A stretch of 64,000 nucleotides of DNA from Nitrososphaerales archaeon (lineage in GTDB: Archaea > Thermoproteota > Nitrososphaeria > Nitrososphaerales > CADDZS01). Position 1 is the first letter of the stretch. Each line of letters starts with the position of its first letter. Where the stretch lies: NCBI GenBank assembly GCA_030041355.1, contig JASHNZ010000012.1, forward strand, positions 1-64,000, given 5' to 3'. Below, piece after piece: positions 17,512 through 26,733 of this stretch. A model generated the notes under the pieces. The model was not told where the DNA came from and made no database searches. It saw only the letters and a program-made list of their open reading frames with translations. A program made the position numbers and the translations under genes.

Positions 17512-18168
17512 CTATTCTACAGCAAGAATCTCAACTTGAACTTTCGCATTCTTTTTGAAATTCTCAGCATCACTCTTTGAACCTACAATTGTCCCCCAAT
17601 GCATGGGGATTACGACTTTTGGCTTGATTCTGTCCGCGGCTTGCAAAGCCTCTTCAACTGTCATAACGTAAGTTCCCGACACAGGCAGTAACGCGATGTC
17701 CGGTTTCAAATTATCCATCTCAGGAATCAAGTCGGTATCTCCAGCATGATAAATCGTTGTTCCGTTTTTGGTCTTTATGATATATCCGACCTTTCCCTCT
17801 GATTTTGGATGAAAGGGTTTGCCAGGTTCTCTGAATTTGTTTGTGTTGTATGCTGGAATCGCCCTTACTTCAAAGTTTCCCACTTTGATTGTATCTCCGG
17901 GTTTGACTGTCTTGACATTCTTTGCACCTGCTTTTTCTAGTTCGCCTTTGCACGCAGGAATAGCTAGTACAGTTGTGTTCGCTTTTAGAACCTTCTTGAT
18001 GTCATCCGAGTTACAATGATCAAAATGCTCGTGGGAAATAAGCAGGTAATCTGCACGTGCTTCATGATCTAACTTGAATGGATCAATGACCAGCGTCTCA
18101 GAGCCATCTTGAATTTTAAAGCCATCGTGTCCAAGCCAGGTAATCTTTATTCCCTTGTGTTCGTACAT
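17512..18168 (-). CDS. UPF0173-type metallo-beta-lactamase-fold hydrolase
   Basis: A 218-residue metal-dependent hydrolase of the MBL fold. The metal ligands are visible: the modified motif SHEHFDHCNSDD (about residues 50-61), the HAGDTDLIPEM motif and the final MHWGTIVG. The N-terminal GHDGFKIQDGSETLVIDPF pattern is the UPF0173/YtkL signature. The family acts on uncertain substrates. It is convergent with the methyltransferase gene (19 nt gap), with no functional partner evident. Confidence 0.85.
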   Translation of the reverse strand: MYEHKGIKITWLGHDGFKIQDGSETLVIDPFKLDHEARADYLLISHEHFDHCNSDDIKKVLKANTTVLAIPACKGELEKAGAKNVKTVKPGDTIKVGNFEVRAIPAYNTNKFREPGKPFHPKSEGKVGYIIKTKNGTTIYHAGDTDLIPEMDNLKPDIALLPVSGTYVMTVEEALQAADRIKPKVVIPMHWGTIVGSKSDAENFKKNAKVQVEILAVE

Positions 18169-18358
18169 TATGAGTTCCCTTTTGTAGCATCATCACTTAG
18201 AGTAAGAAAAAGCTTTCCTCGATCTGCTAGAGAGCGAAAGATTTGCCGTGCTGATCAGTAAGAAAGTGAGCAATTAGCGTAAGTATTGCGCACCAAAAGA
18301 CGAGCATGAAGGCTTCAATAACCAGTAAAAGCTCAAAGAAACAGAAAGGGTTCTTCGC

Positions 18359-19585
18359 ATGCTTGCCTCGACAGACAACAATGCTCCCTCTGAAGAAGAA
18401 GGAAGTTGGACTCCTAGATCATTTCATGAACTCATATCAACTCGTAACTATAGGCTCATCATGATCTCGGCAATCGTAGTTTTCACTTTAAGCTCGATAG
18501 GGCACTTGCCATTATTTCATGTGTATACTGATTTTCTTACCTTTTGGAATAGGCAGAATTCCCAGAGAGTTCCATATCTGACCTACGAGATTCCTTACAT
18601 TCAATATGTCTTCGAATATCCGCCTCTGTCTGGGCTGATTTTGTGGCTAGCAGGCTGGGGAAGCCATGACAACTTGATCGTTTATTTTGCAATCAGTTTC
18701 ACAATGCTTGGAATATTCTTCATTTTAACTACGCATCTAATCTACCAGTTCAGTGAAAAGCTCGGCATTAATCACGACTATCAAATAGTATTCACCATAT
18801 TTGCACCTAGCGTACTATTCTTTGGACCTTACAATTTCGACCTTGTGCAAGCCTTCTTCATAGTACTCGCACTTTACCTGTTTATAGCTAGAAAGAAACC
18901 AGCTTACAGTGCAGTCGCCCTAGGCTTAGCGATAGCGACAAAACTGTTTCCTATCATTTTGATCCCCTTCCTACTGCAAGATCTAAATTCCCTGAAAGCC
19001 AAAGCGAACTATGCTCTAATTTCTTTCGGCGTAGCAGCTGCTTTGAACGTTCCGTTTGCAGCACTCAATTTTTCGAATTGGATTTCCGGATTCACTTATT
19101 TCAGGAAATGGGGACTAGAGGATACATTCCTGCTTTGGATCTTCCGCTCAACTCCCAGTCTGGAAACGGCAGAATTTGTGAGCGGCGGATTAGTTCTTCT
19201 TTCGGTTGTGGTTATTTTTATCTTCTTACGTGACAGACCGCTACTGGTTCGATGTTTGCTTGCCATGGCTTCTTTCCTGTTGTTTTCCTACATTTCTACA
19301 CCTCAGATGAACCTTGATCTGGTTCCCTTTTTCGCGCTAGTCCCCTTGGTTCCGCTCCCCCTGTTCTATCTTTTCGAAGGAGCCACCGTCGCTTTCATGT
19401 CATTGTGGAACACTTTCCCTAATTCAGAGTCACCTGGACCCGTTCAGGGGATAGCTCTCATTCGCCAACTTGCCCTAATCCTCATATCCTTTAGCGTATG
19501 GAAACAATCGCGCGATAACCGGGTGCAACGCAAACTACCTATTTCCATTCTGGAGAGATCTGAACGAGTACTAGATGCAACTTAG
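18359..19585 (+). CDS. GT87/GT-C-like integral membrane glycosyltransferase
   Basis: A 408-residue protein with about 10 membrane segments. An extracytoplasmic loop between the first two segments carries YTDFLTFWNRQ and later YVFEYPPLSGLILWLAG. The first Asp and the E-Y-P-P-L motif are typical of polyprenol-phosphate-mannose-dependent GT87/GT-C enzymes, which add sugars outside the membrane. A basic cytoplasmic tail ends the protein. It stands alone; the glycan operon at 1.5-8.4 kb is the nearest related locus. Acceptor unknown. Confidence 0.7.
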   Translation: MLASTDNNAPSEEEGSWTPRSFHELISTRNYRLIMISAIVVFTLSSIGHLPLFHVYTDFLTFWNRQNSQRVPYLTYEIPYIQYVFEYPPLSGLILWLAGWGSHDNLIVYFAISFTMLGIFFILTTHLIYQFSEKLGINHDYQIVFTIFAPSVLFFGPYNFDLVQAFFIVLALYLFIARKKPAYSAVALGLAIATKLFPIILIPFLLQDLNSLKAKANYALISFGVAAALNVPFAALNFSNWISGFTYFRKWGLEDTFLLWIFRSTPSLETAEFVSGGLVLLSVVVIFIFLRDRPLLVRCLLAMASFLLFSYISTPQMNLDLVPFFALVPLVPLPLFYLFEGATVAFMSLWNTFPNSESPGPVQGIALIRQLALILISFSVWKQSRDNRVQRKLPISILERSERVLDAT

Positions 19586-19781
19586 ACGCAGCTAGAGGCG
19601 CGATCAACGTTTTCACGCGATAATTAATCGCGAATTTGCAGGTAATCTGTAGGTATGACCTATCATAGTGTAGAAATCTTTGCGAGGTATGTAATCTGCT
19701 CTGGCCTAAAGCTGTAGTCAAGGAACCTTGACTAACACAATGCTAATATTACTGTAAAGTTACTGTAATTTTGAATTTGAA

Positions 19782-20045
19782 TTGGGCCGTACCATTCCTT
19801 CTTTCGAGATGATTATAGCGCAAGAAATTGATCGAATAATGAGAACCTATGGTAAGGCGCTTTCATCGAAGCAAGAAAAAGAATTGTTAAATCAAACACT
19901 GCAACTCTGCGAGAACTATTCTTACGCTTGCTCAAAGGCAATAAAACTTGTGCCAATGCATTCTATACTGATGGCGATTATCCTGGATCACGAGAAGGAG
20001 ATACAATCGATGGAACAAGAATTAGAAGAGTTGCGAATCAAATGA
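19782..20045 (+). CDS. Small helical protein A of the degenerate RecA cassette
   Basis: An 87-residue all-helical protein starting at TTG 19782. The C-terminal part (ILDHEKEIQSMEQELEEL) is a coiled coil. It overlaps the next gene by ATGA (20042-20045), so the two are translationally coupled. From the motif C-E-N-Y-S onward it aligns without gaps to the third gene of the cassette (W-N-Y-S...), suggesting paralogous subunits. A TATA-like TAATATTA about 38 nt upstream suggests a nearly leaderless mRNA. No known family; a partner or adaptor of the RecA-fold protein is the natural guess. Confidence 0.6.
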   Translation: MGRTIPSFEMIIAQEIDRIMRTYGKALSSKQEKELLNQTLQLCENYSYACSKAIKLVPMHSILMAIILDHEKEIQSMEQELEELRIK

Positions 20046-20749
20046 GTCAACTACTGCGAAGACGACAACAACTTCTCACTTCATCATTTATCAAGCCGGC
20101 TTTGCAGTTAAGAGGCCTCACATTCGGAAACAGGATCGATGAATTACTCTGCGGTGGACTAATTCCAAAAACACTAGCCTTTCTATATGGAGAAAATGCA
20201 AATTTGATGCTGAATACCCTTTGCTCTAATGCAATTCGAATCTTCGGAGGAAAAGCCATGTTCATTGACGCGGCAAATTCTTTTGATCCATATTTTATCG
20301 TACAAAACTATTCCAGATCAAAGAGCGAAAAAGATGCGAAACGTTTCATCGAAGCTATAATGGTATCTAGAGCCTTTACTTGCTATCAACTTAGAGAGCT
20401 TGTAACATCAAAGCTTGAAGATGAAATTTCAAAAGAAGAAAATCAAATCACATCTGTGTTTGTGTCCGGGATAAGCAGTGTCTTTAATGAGCAGGACAAT
20501 ACTCAGATTGAAATTACACGTATTGAACTTTTGATGGCGCAGGCTTTGCGAGAAATCGCTCTAAACAAAAACAACGGAGTTCTATTCGTCGTAGCTTCTT
20601 CGAATGCCTCCTCTACGACTTTTGCAATGAAATCAGATACGGTGATAAAATTATTTCACGATGAAAAAAAGAACAAGAGAGAAAGTGGCACTGAGAAAGC
20701 TATCTTGATGAAGCACTACACGGGATGTTTTAAGACTGTCAATCTCTAG
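20042..20749 (+). CDS. RecA/RadB-fold protein without Walker motifs
   Basis: A 235-residue protein with the outline of the archaeal RadA/RadB/KaiC core: GLTFGNRIDELLCGGLIPKT, a FIDAANSFDPYFI strand-loop, SRAFTCYQLRELV helices and a GVLFVVASSNASST strand. The P-loop position reads LYGENANLMLNTL (residues 49-61), lacking the GK[ST] triad. The Walker B position (ITSVFVSGISSVF) has no acidic residue. It should not hydrolyse ATP and is probably a structural or regulatory paralogue. The frame is open upstream to 19928, but ATG 20042, overlapping the previous stop, is the natural start. The next gene begins 3 nt after this one. Confidence 0.65.
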   Translation: MSQLLRRRQQLLTSSFIKPALQLRGLTFGNRIDELLCGGLIPKTLAFLYGENANLMLNTLCSNAIRIFGGKAMFIDAANSFDPYFIVQNYSRSKSEKDAKRFIEAIMVSRAFTCYQLRELVTSKLEDEISKEENQITSVFVSGISSVFNEQDNTQIEITRIELLMAQALREIALNKNNGVLFVVASSNASSTTFAMKSDTVIKLFHDEKKNKRESGTEKAILMKHYTGCFKTVNL

Positions 20750-20752
20750 AAG

Positions 20753-21046
20753 ATGCCTAATTTGATCCAAGAAGAATTATTCAAGCCAAGCAAGTTAAAA
20801 CAGGAAATTGACTCTTGGATCCCATTTCTAAAACTCCTCGCGTCGGAAGATAGACAGCTCTTCAAAGATATGATAGAAAAAGCTTGGAATTACTCGGACT
20901 CTATTGAAACTTGCCAGGCCGAACGCACAACAGAAGCGTTTCTTCTTAGCCTCTTAGTTTCAGAACAAAGAACCATCAATTCTCTTTCAAGTCAAATCCA
21001 AATTATGAGAGAGCAAAATGCTGATGCTGGCCAAAGAATCGATTGA
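20753..21046 (+). CDS. Small helical protein B of the degenerate RecA cassette
   Basis: A 97-residue helical protein starting 3 nt after the RecA-fold gene. Residues from LASEDRQLF to SSQIQIM align with protein A of the cassette over about 55 positions with one gap, sharing N-Y-S and the hydrophobic heptad pattern. The C-terminus is a short coiled coil. No known family. The flanking of one RecA-fold gene by two such proteins suggests a three-part complex. This is inference from arrangement and weak similarity. Confidence 0.6.
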   Translation: MPNLIQEELFKPSKLKQEIDSWIPFLKLLASEDRQLFKDMIEKAWNYSDSIETCQAERTTEAFLLSLLVSEQRTINSLSSQIQIMREQNADAGQRID

Positions 21047-21176
21047 CGCAGATTCCGAGTGCTCTAATCCCGACTGCTTGCATAGGCGCTCTAGACATTC
21101 AGAGCAGGGAATATGTATGGCTCTCGCTTGTCCTTGCAAGGCATTCAAAGTCGCCAACAAGCTTAGAGCTTTATGA
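21018..21176 (+). CDS. Cys/His-rich micro-protein (possible zinc site)
   Basis: A 52-codon frame (ATG 21018; ATG 21024 also possible) overlapping the end of the previous gene by 29 nt. Its core reads CSNPDC, then LHRRSRHSEQGIC, then MALACPCKAF: five cysteines and two histidines in about 30 residues, spaced as in small zinc-binding domains. Such a pattern is very unlikely by chance. It forms the fourth gene of the cassette and runs 14 nt into the end of the convergent TadC-like gene. No family name is assigned. Confidence 0.55.
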   Translation: MLMLAKESIDADSECSNPDCLHRRSRHSEQGICMALACPCKAFKVANKLRAL

Positions 21177-23514
21177 ACAATGAGGTAACTAAAACGGTTA
21201 CCATGCTAATAACAATCAAAAGAGTCGCATGTTTGAAGCCATCAGCTGCGCTCCCCTCTCCCATTTTTCCTGCCACAAACCCCATCACCCAAGCTTGGAA
21301 GAAAGCACCCATCAGCAATATATCGGTCGCCTGTTTTAGGATTGCAGGCGAAGGAGCAAAATTCGATGGTACTCCAGGGATACTCGCGGACGAAAATCCA
21401 ACGTAATAGACCATCATTGCGGTCGTGGCCACGACAAGTATGGCACCAATGTAAGGAATGATAACGTAGGGACGGATCTGCGACTTGCGTTCCTTATCGA
21501 GCTGGTCGTTCTTCTCGGTAAAGTCAGCCAAACTGATGAACATTTTCGCAGAACCACCACCAACATCAACCACCTCGAGCAGAAGGAAAGCGACTGCCCT
21601 ACTAATCCAGCTCTTGACTTCATTTATGAAAGTCTGCAAGACAGTTTTTAAGGGCGTACCCCAGCTGACCTGAGCTGCAATTTTCTTTACATGCACGGTC
21701 AGAGCGCCATAATTTCTATTTGCCAGCTGCTCGATTGTTTTTTCAGGCGCCAGTCCCGTCTTTCTCACTTCAGAAAGGTCTCTCAGAAAGTTCGCGAGCT
21801 TGGCTTCAATGCCCTGTTTTCTCTTCTTATACATCATCTGCATAATCATTGCAGGAGTGCTTACTGCAGTCAAGCCCAAGCCGAGTTGTATGTACGGCGC
21901 GAGGCCCAGAGGTAGGAAGTATATTAGGGCACCGATGGGCATGCAAGCCAAAAAGATGTAGAAAGGAAGATCATACGAAAATGGCTCTCTGATTTGCGAG
22001 CTGCCTATGACGACGATGAAGATTAGCGAAATGATTGGAACGGCAAAACCACAGAACATCACAATCAATGTTCCATTTACACTTGATGAAGTAAGAGGTT
22101 CTCCATTAAGAGACATTAGATTCTCCGTCGCCCAAAGAATCATCAGCGAAACTCCCATGACAACGGTTGTGATGATGTAAGCTTCAGACATCGTTGCGAT
22201 GAATTCAGAGCCACTTCGAATTTTTGCCTCACGGTAGGTAAAGATCTCTTTGAGCTTCGCCTCAAGATAACTTAGCGCATCTCCCCCAGTCTTCAGAACT
22301 GCGACGTATCCCCCGATAAAGTCAGAAAAGACCTTGTTCGGGGTGAGCCTAGCTTCTCTTTCAAGCGCCGATATGGCGTCCAATCCAAAGATTTCGATAT
22401 CCATCAAAATTCTCGAAGCTTCCTTGGCCGCTGCGGGAAAGATCTTCGCGGCTTTAGAGATTCTCTTCAAAGTGATCATTGGCGAAATTCCGCCACCCGC
22501 AAGCACGGTAATGTACGCGAAGAGGTACGGCAATTCGTTCTCTAGAGCCTGAGCCCTTGAAGAGGCACTAATCTTGGGAATCGTGATTCCTAAGAGAAAT
22601 GGAACTACAATAACCCCAGGGACAGCGAGGGCGTAAAGTCCTAGTCCCATCCTAGTTAGCTCAAGTGCGCCAAATATTGCAGCCGGTATTGAAATCAACG
22701 TAAACAAAAGAGAGAGGGATATTAGTCCTTCTGGAGATATTCGCAGGCTGGACCTGAGAAGATCGTCTCGCAGTTTCGGCATTCTTTTTGTAATGAATCT
22801 CGTTGGGAGCCTCGTGTATTTCAAAGCGAACCTAAGAAGAAGGTCTGAGAAGGCAATTTTTTCCTTTTTGGTTTTTACCTTACCTTCAATTTCTTCCTCG
22901 ACTTGCTTCTTAATCTTCTTCCTTTTTTTGCCACGTCTCTTAACTTTCTGTTTGGTCAGTTCGATCTTTATTTCTTCGACCTCCGGCAAGGGCTCGACCG
23001 CAGCCAGCGGTTCTTCGAGTATAGCAACTTGACTTTGTTGGGGCGTTTCATTCCCCAGAGGAGGGATATCCATGACCGGAGGAACTTGAACAATTTGCTT
23101 GGATTCTTCTATTGGCTCTGGAATCTGTTGCTGAAGATCATTTTTAACTAGCGGCCCTTCGAGCTCTAGGGGTTTGTCCGGTTCAGTTTCTTTCACTTCT
23201 TCAAGCTCGATGGATAATTTGTCCTTAAGCTGTTGTTGTTGCTCGGTGACAGGCACTTCCTTCTTAGTCACGGTGGATAATTCTTCTTTGGGCTGTTCTT
23301 CTTGCTCAGTAATGAGAACTTGCTTCTTGACCACAGTAGATGATTGTTCTTTAGGTTGCTCTTCTTGCTCGCTGACGAGGACTTGCTTCTTCGCCACGCT
23401 CGGCAATACGGTATCTTCCATCACCACATCGTTGCGAGCGCTTTCCTTTTTTCCACTCGAACTCTTTTCGTCTTTGCTAGTTTTCTTTTGCGTGGACGAT
23501 TTCTTGGTTCTCAA
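21163..23514 (-). CDS. TadC/GspF-type pilus assembly membrane protein
   Basis: A 783-residue protein. The first 200 residues are highly charged, Glu/Lys/Gln-rich and probably disordered, with three 21-residue tandem repeats. The rest is a type II/IV secretion F-domain protein (archaeal FlaJ/TadC type). It has two cytoplasmic helical domains (about 290-420 and 590-690; the first has KTGGDALSYLEAKLKEIF) and about nine membrane segments. It is the platform protein that partners with the ATPase encoded 11 nt upstream. Start TTG 23514. No pilin gene or prepilin peptidase is in the window. Pilus versus secretion role cannot be decided. Confidence 0.85.
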   Translation of the reverse strand: MRTKKSSTQKKTSKDEKSSSGKKESARNDVVMEDTVLPSVAKKQVLVSEQEEQPKEQSSTVVKKQVLITEQEEQPKEELSTVTKKEVPVTEQQQQLKDKLSIELEEVKETEPDKPLELEGPLVKNDLQQQIPEPIEESKQIVQVPPVMDIPPLGNETPQQSQVAILEEPLAAVEPLPEVEEIKIELTKQKVKRRGKKRKKIKKQVEEEIEGKVKTKKEKIAFSDLLLRFALKYTRLPTRFITKRMPKLRDDLLRSSLRISPEGLISLSLLFTLISIPAAIFGALELTRMGLGLYALAVPGVIVVPFLLGITIPKISASSRAQALENELPYLFAYITVLAGGGISPMITLKRISKAAKIFPAAAKEASRILMDIEIFGLDAISALEREARLTPNKVFSDFIGGYVAVLKTGGDALSYLEAKLKEIFTYREAKIRSGSEFIATMSEAYIITTVVMGVSLMILWATENLMSLNGEPLTSSSVNGTLIVMFCGFAVPIISLIFIVVIGSSQIREPFSYDLPFYIFLACMPIGALIYFLPLGLAPYIQLGLGLTAVSTPAMIMQMMYKKRKQGIEAKLANFLRDLSEVRKTGLAPEKTIEQLANRNYGALTVHVKKIAAQVSWGTPLKTVLQTFINEVKSWISRAVAFLLLEVVDVGGGSAKMFISLADFTEKNDQLDKERKSQIRPYVIIPYIGAILVVATTAMMVYYVGFSSASIPGVPSNFAPSPAILKQATDILLMGAFFQAWVMGFVAGKMGEGSAADGFKHATLLIVISMVTVLVTSLFIKL
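23206..23394 (-). repeat. Three in-frame 63-bp tandem repeats
   Basis: These encode residues 41-103 of the TadC-like protein as three 21-residue units of the pattern [AVT]KK[QE]V-x-[VI]-[ST]EQ-x2-Q-x-K-[ED]. The first two units are nearly identical at the protein level and the third has diverged. They extend a disordered cytoplasmic arm and are a likely site of copy-number variation. Confidence 0.75.
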
Positions 23515-23525
23515 TTCTCAGAGAG

Positions 23526-25331
23526 TCACTTTGTTGAGTCCTTGTAACCCATGGTGGGCTTCAGCTGTTCGGGCTCATCGTGTTTTCCAAGATCAACAGC
23601 TGGAAATTGACTACTCTCATCAGAAGATGACGAAACTGTAGTTTCAGCCCTAATTCTGGAGAGTACTGCTTCTGGGTCAGTATGATATTGAGAAAACGTC
23701 GTGTTGATTTCGAGATGGTCCCTAATGTTTCGAGCACGTAACCACTGCAAAACCTCGATCCTATTTCCAATCTCTTTCATGACATCCTTCATGGACTTAC
23801 CGTGATCCTTCGCATATTTCCGAAGCTTGACGCTCTTGTCAAGGTATTCGTCAAATTTGTCTCTTTGAGGATCCCAGACAAATGTGGAGACCCACTTGGT
23901 CGCGTCGATGATTTCATCGACTGAGACTATTCGTCTGACAATTTTTGGAGCACCCACGTTTCCAGGGTTCGGGATCGCAACTCTGCGCGAACAAAACATC
24001 AAATCAAGAAAGCTGATGTAGGATGGTGCGACATCCATTGGCTTGGAAGTAAGTCTTTGAATTGCTGATCCTGCATCCTCTGCGTGCATCGTAGCTAGTC
24101 CACCGTGTCCAGTTGAAATAGCTTGAAACAGAGCATAGGTCTCTTCTCCTCTGACCTCTCCGACGACCATGATATCTGGACGCATTCTCATGGCTGCCTT
24201 AACTAAATGGAAGACTGAAATCTCTCCGATCGTTTCCTCCGTAATGCCATAACTCAATCTTGAGACTAGAGGAGCCCAGTTGATATGGTCAATGTTAATT
24301 TCTTGAACCTCTTCAATAGTTACAATCTTTGCAGTGGGATTCACCATTGACAAAAGTGCGTTAAGAAAAGTAGTCTTCCCAGATGCAGTTGCTCCAACAA
24401 CTAGCGCTGTTGCCCTATTTTCCAAAAGAAGCCAAGCGTATGCAGATATCGCATAGTTTAGCACGCCAAAGTTAATTAGGTCAACTATAGTTATCGGATC
24501 TTCTCGAAATTTTCTGATCGTCATCGTAGAGCCCATTGGCGAAACCTCTTTTCTGAAAGTAGATGCGAGCCTGTGCCTTCCTGGCAATGTGGCATCTACA
24601 ATTGGAAATGCGGTGCTGACATGTTTTCCACTCATGTGCACTAATCTGACTATCAAATCGTCAAGTTTTTCGGCGTTTTGAAAAATCAGATTCGTTGGAA
24701 GGCTTTCGTATCTTCTGTGATAAACGAACAAAGGCGTCTTGGCACCGTCTGCGGAAATGTCTTCGATCGAAGGATCACGCATCAAGGGGTCGATCGCCCC
24801 AAATCCTACCATGTCTCTTTCCGCATAGTAGAGGATTTTTGCCCAAGACACTGTAACACTCTTTTGCTGCATTAGCTGATAACGATCGGCAATCAGTTTA
24901 GCTTGGCTCGCGAAGTATTTTTTGGGATCCACATCATCGCGCGGCGCACTGAGTTCTAGCTGCAATGCAGCAATGATTTTGTTGTACAAAACTTTCTCGT
25001 CGTAAGTAAGCTCAAGCTCGTCTATGAAGTAAGATGGAATTTTTTGATCTGGTTCTTGAGCAATTACAGCATAAGCAAATGGCGGGGTTAAAGGATATCT
25101 TTCAAGAATTAGATAATTTCTGGGAATTGGGGTTCCGACCATTGGACCCTCGGCGGGCTCGAGAACCTTTTGTTTTTCTTCTCTTTTCGGCTTCCGAATC
25201 TTCTCCTGACTCTTGCGCGGAGTCTGTTCTGGTTCCTTGTCGAAAGTGTCGCTTTGTATAGGCTCCTCTGGGGCCTCTGATTCCGTATCGTTTTCTGTTT
25301 CCTGATTGTTTCCTTTTAATGAGAGTTTCAA
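23526..25331 (-). CDS. TadA/GspE-type secretion ATPase
   Basis: A protein of about 601 residues of the type II/IV secretion ATPase family. A Glu/Pro/Lys-rich N-terminus (about 1-80) precedes the N-terminal domain. The motor has Walker A VVGATASGKTTFLNALL, the Asp box around IVTIEEVQEINI, Walker B IMVVGEVRGEE and the His box TGHGGLATMHAEDA, all intact. The frame is open to 25418, but TTG 25331 follows an AGAGGGGAC Shine-Dalgarno and starts a typical charged N-terminus. It powers the TadC-like platform protein encoded directly downstream. A short C-terminal tail is Ser/Asp-rich. Confidence 0.88.
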   Translation of the reverse strand: MKLSLKGNNQETENDTESEAPEEPIQSDTFDKEPEQTPRKSQEKIRKPKREEKQKVLEPAEGPMVGTPIPRNYLILERYPLTPPFAYAVIAQEPDQKIPSYFIDELELTYDEKVLYNKIIAALQLELSAPRDDVDPKKYFASQAKLIADRYQLMQQKSVTVSWAKILYYAERDMVGFGAIDPLMRDPSIEDISADGAKTPLFVYHRRYESLPTNLIFQNAEKLDDLIVRLVHMSGKHVSTAFPIVDATLPGRHRLASTFRKEVSPMGSTMTIRKFREDPITIVDLINFGVLNYAISAYAWLLLENRATALVVGATASGKTTFLNALLSMVNPTAKIVTIEEVQEINIDHINWAPLVSRLSYGITEETIGEISVFHLVKAAMRMRPDIMVVGEVRGEETYALFQAISTGHGGLATMHAEDAGSAIQRLTSKPMDVAPSYISFLDLMFCSRRVAIPNPGNVGAPKIVRRIVSVDEIIDATKWVSTFVWDPQRDKFDEYLDKSVKLRKYAKDHGKSMKDVMKEIGNRIEVLQWLRARNIRDHLEINTTFSQYHTDPEAVLSRIRAETTVSSSSDESSQFPAVDLGKHDEPEQLKPTMGYKDSTK

Positions 25332-25563
25332 GATATAGTCCCCTCTACCAAAGATGTAGTCGCACCAAAAATCGCGATAACTCCCAAAGTTAGCTCTAGA
25401 AATGCCATCTAAACACAAAAAGCTCTATTCGCGCAAATTAATGGTTGTGAACTTGTGCAATGGATTCTGGGTACTAATCGAGAGCCCGCGAGCGTGGACT
25501 TTGCACGAAAAGTCCTTGACTAGATGAAATTCGCTAAATCCCACAATTATTGAGAATGTCGGT

Positions 25564-26640
25564 CTACTTTTTGAGCTTGCCAGTCACAAGCTCTACACAA
25601 TCATCAGGATCAAATTTCCACCCATGCTCCATGAAAAGATGAGCGGGCAGCGGAAACTGATGATGTGCTTTAGGATCAAGAAACATGACCTTTAGCTTCT
25701 TTGATGAATCTCCCAGGGTCCCTGAGAGATATCGCATTGTTTCAAGGTACTGCGAGGTCGGGATCATTGCTTCTCCGATGTAGAGTCCAGTATCAAGACT
25801 TAGGGCATCTGACCATAGAAATGGGAGCCTGCGTAGACTAGCTTCTGCCGCATTCTCCTCAGAAATGTCTAAACCCTCAAATGCAAATTGCGCGAAGACT
25901 GATTCCTGTTTAGGGGTTCCGTTCCAGCGTATGATAAATCCCCCAATCAATTTTTCTCCGAGGACGTGTTTATGAAAATGATAAAAGATGTTGTTGAGTG
26001 TTGTTTTGAGGGAGGAAGCTATATCAGAAAGCTTGATCAAAGCCTCTTGCTCTAAAGCTCTAGCAATCATAAGATCGAGATCATCAAATTCCGCCGAAAG
26101 TTTTACGTCACCTCTCTTTTCTCTGGAGACGGGTTCCTTTTTGATCTTGTTCCAATCGATTTGCCAAACCCCAGGTTTCAATTGGAAGTATGCAGGATGA
26201 ATCATGTGCCCAACCTTCCAGGACAGGGGTTGGACATGCGGCGATTCGATCAAGCCTTCTTCCTTTAGACCTCTCATTAGACGAGAGAGGCTTCCGCCGT
26301 CAGGGAGTGCGAACGAACAGACATATCCATTGTCTGGGAGTCTCCGAGCATAAGATGTAAGAAATCCGTACTCGGAAAGGTTCTGGAAGAATTTTTCCTC
26401 ACTTACTTGTGCTTTAGGACGCAACATGAAATACGCTTCGTGATTTATGAGACCAAATTTGCTGTAGTCAACGCTTGCGTGAACACTCAATCCTCTTTTG
26501 AGCATACCTTTTACTTTGTACCTTGTAGTTTCAACCGGTATGTGTAGTGCTTGCGCAAGTTCGACAATGTTTCTAGCTCCACCCGATCTTACTTCTGGGA
26601 TGATTCTTTCCAGGAAATCCGCTGACTGAGTTCTGGGCAT
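25564..26640 (-). CDS. Two-module winged-helix regulator (Lrp/AsnC-like)
   Basis: A 358-residue protein that looks like two copies of an Lrp-type arrangement. An N-terminal winged helix (ARNIVELAQALHIPVETTRY) is followed by a ligand-type strand domain. A second helix-turn-helix (ALIKLSDIASSLKTTLNNIF, around residue 200) is followed by another strand-rich domain with the end FDPDDCVELVTGK. It lies divergently from the 26734 open frame and upstream of the pilus genes, which it might regulate. Full-length homologues are known from archaea only as uncharacterised regulators. Confidence 0.6.
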   Translation of the reverse strand: MPRTQSADFLERIIPEVRSGGARNIVELAQALHIPVETTRYKVKGMLKRGLSVHASVDYSKFGLINHEAYFMLRPKAQVSEEKFFQNLSEYGFLTSYARRLPDNGYVCSFALPDGGSLSRLMRGLKEEGLIESPHVQPLSWKVGHMIHPAYFQLKPGVWQIDWNKIKKEPVSREKRGDVKLSAEFDDLDLMIARALEQEALIKLSDIASSLKTTLNNIFYHFHKHVLGEKLIGGFIIRWNGTPKQESVFAQFAFEGLDISEENAAEASLRRLPFLWSDALSLDTGLYIGEAMIPTSQYLETMRYLSGTLGDSSKKLKVMFLDPKAHHQFPLPAHLFMEHGWKFDPDDCVELVTGKLKK

Positions 26641-26733
26641 GGTTTCTGCATGGCCGAAAATTATTGCTAATGATAAAAACCATATTCAGATTTATGCTAA
26701 AACTTTGCACGGGATATTGTTAAAATAATTCTA

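Noticed and set aside
20042-20749. Assigning the cassette protein as functional RadB.
   Set aside because: RadB keeps its Walker A and B motifs; here both are lost.
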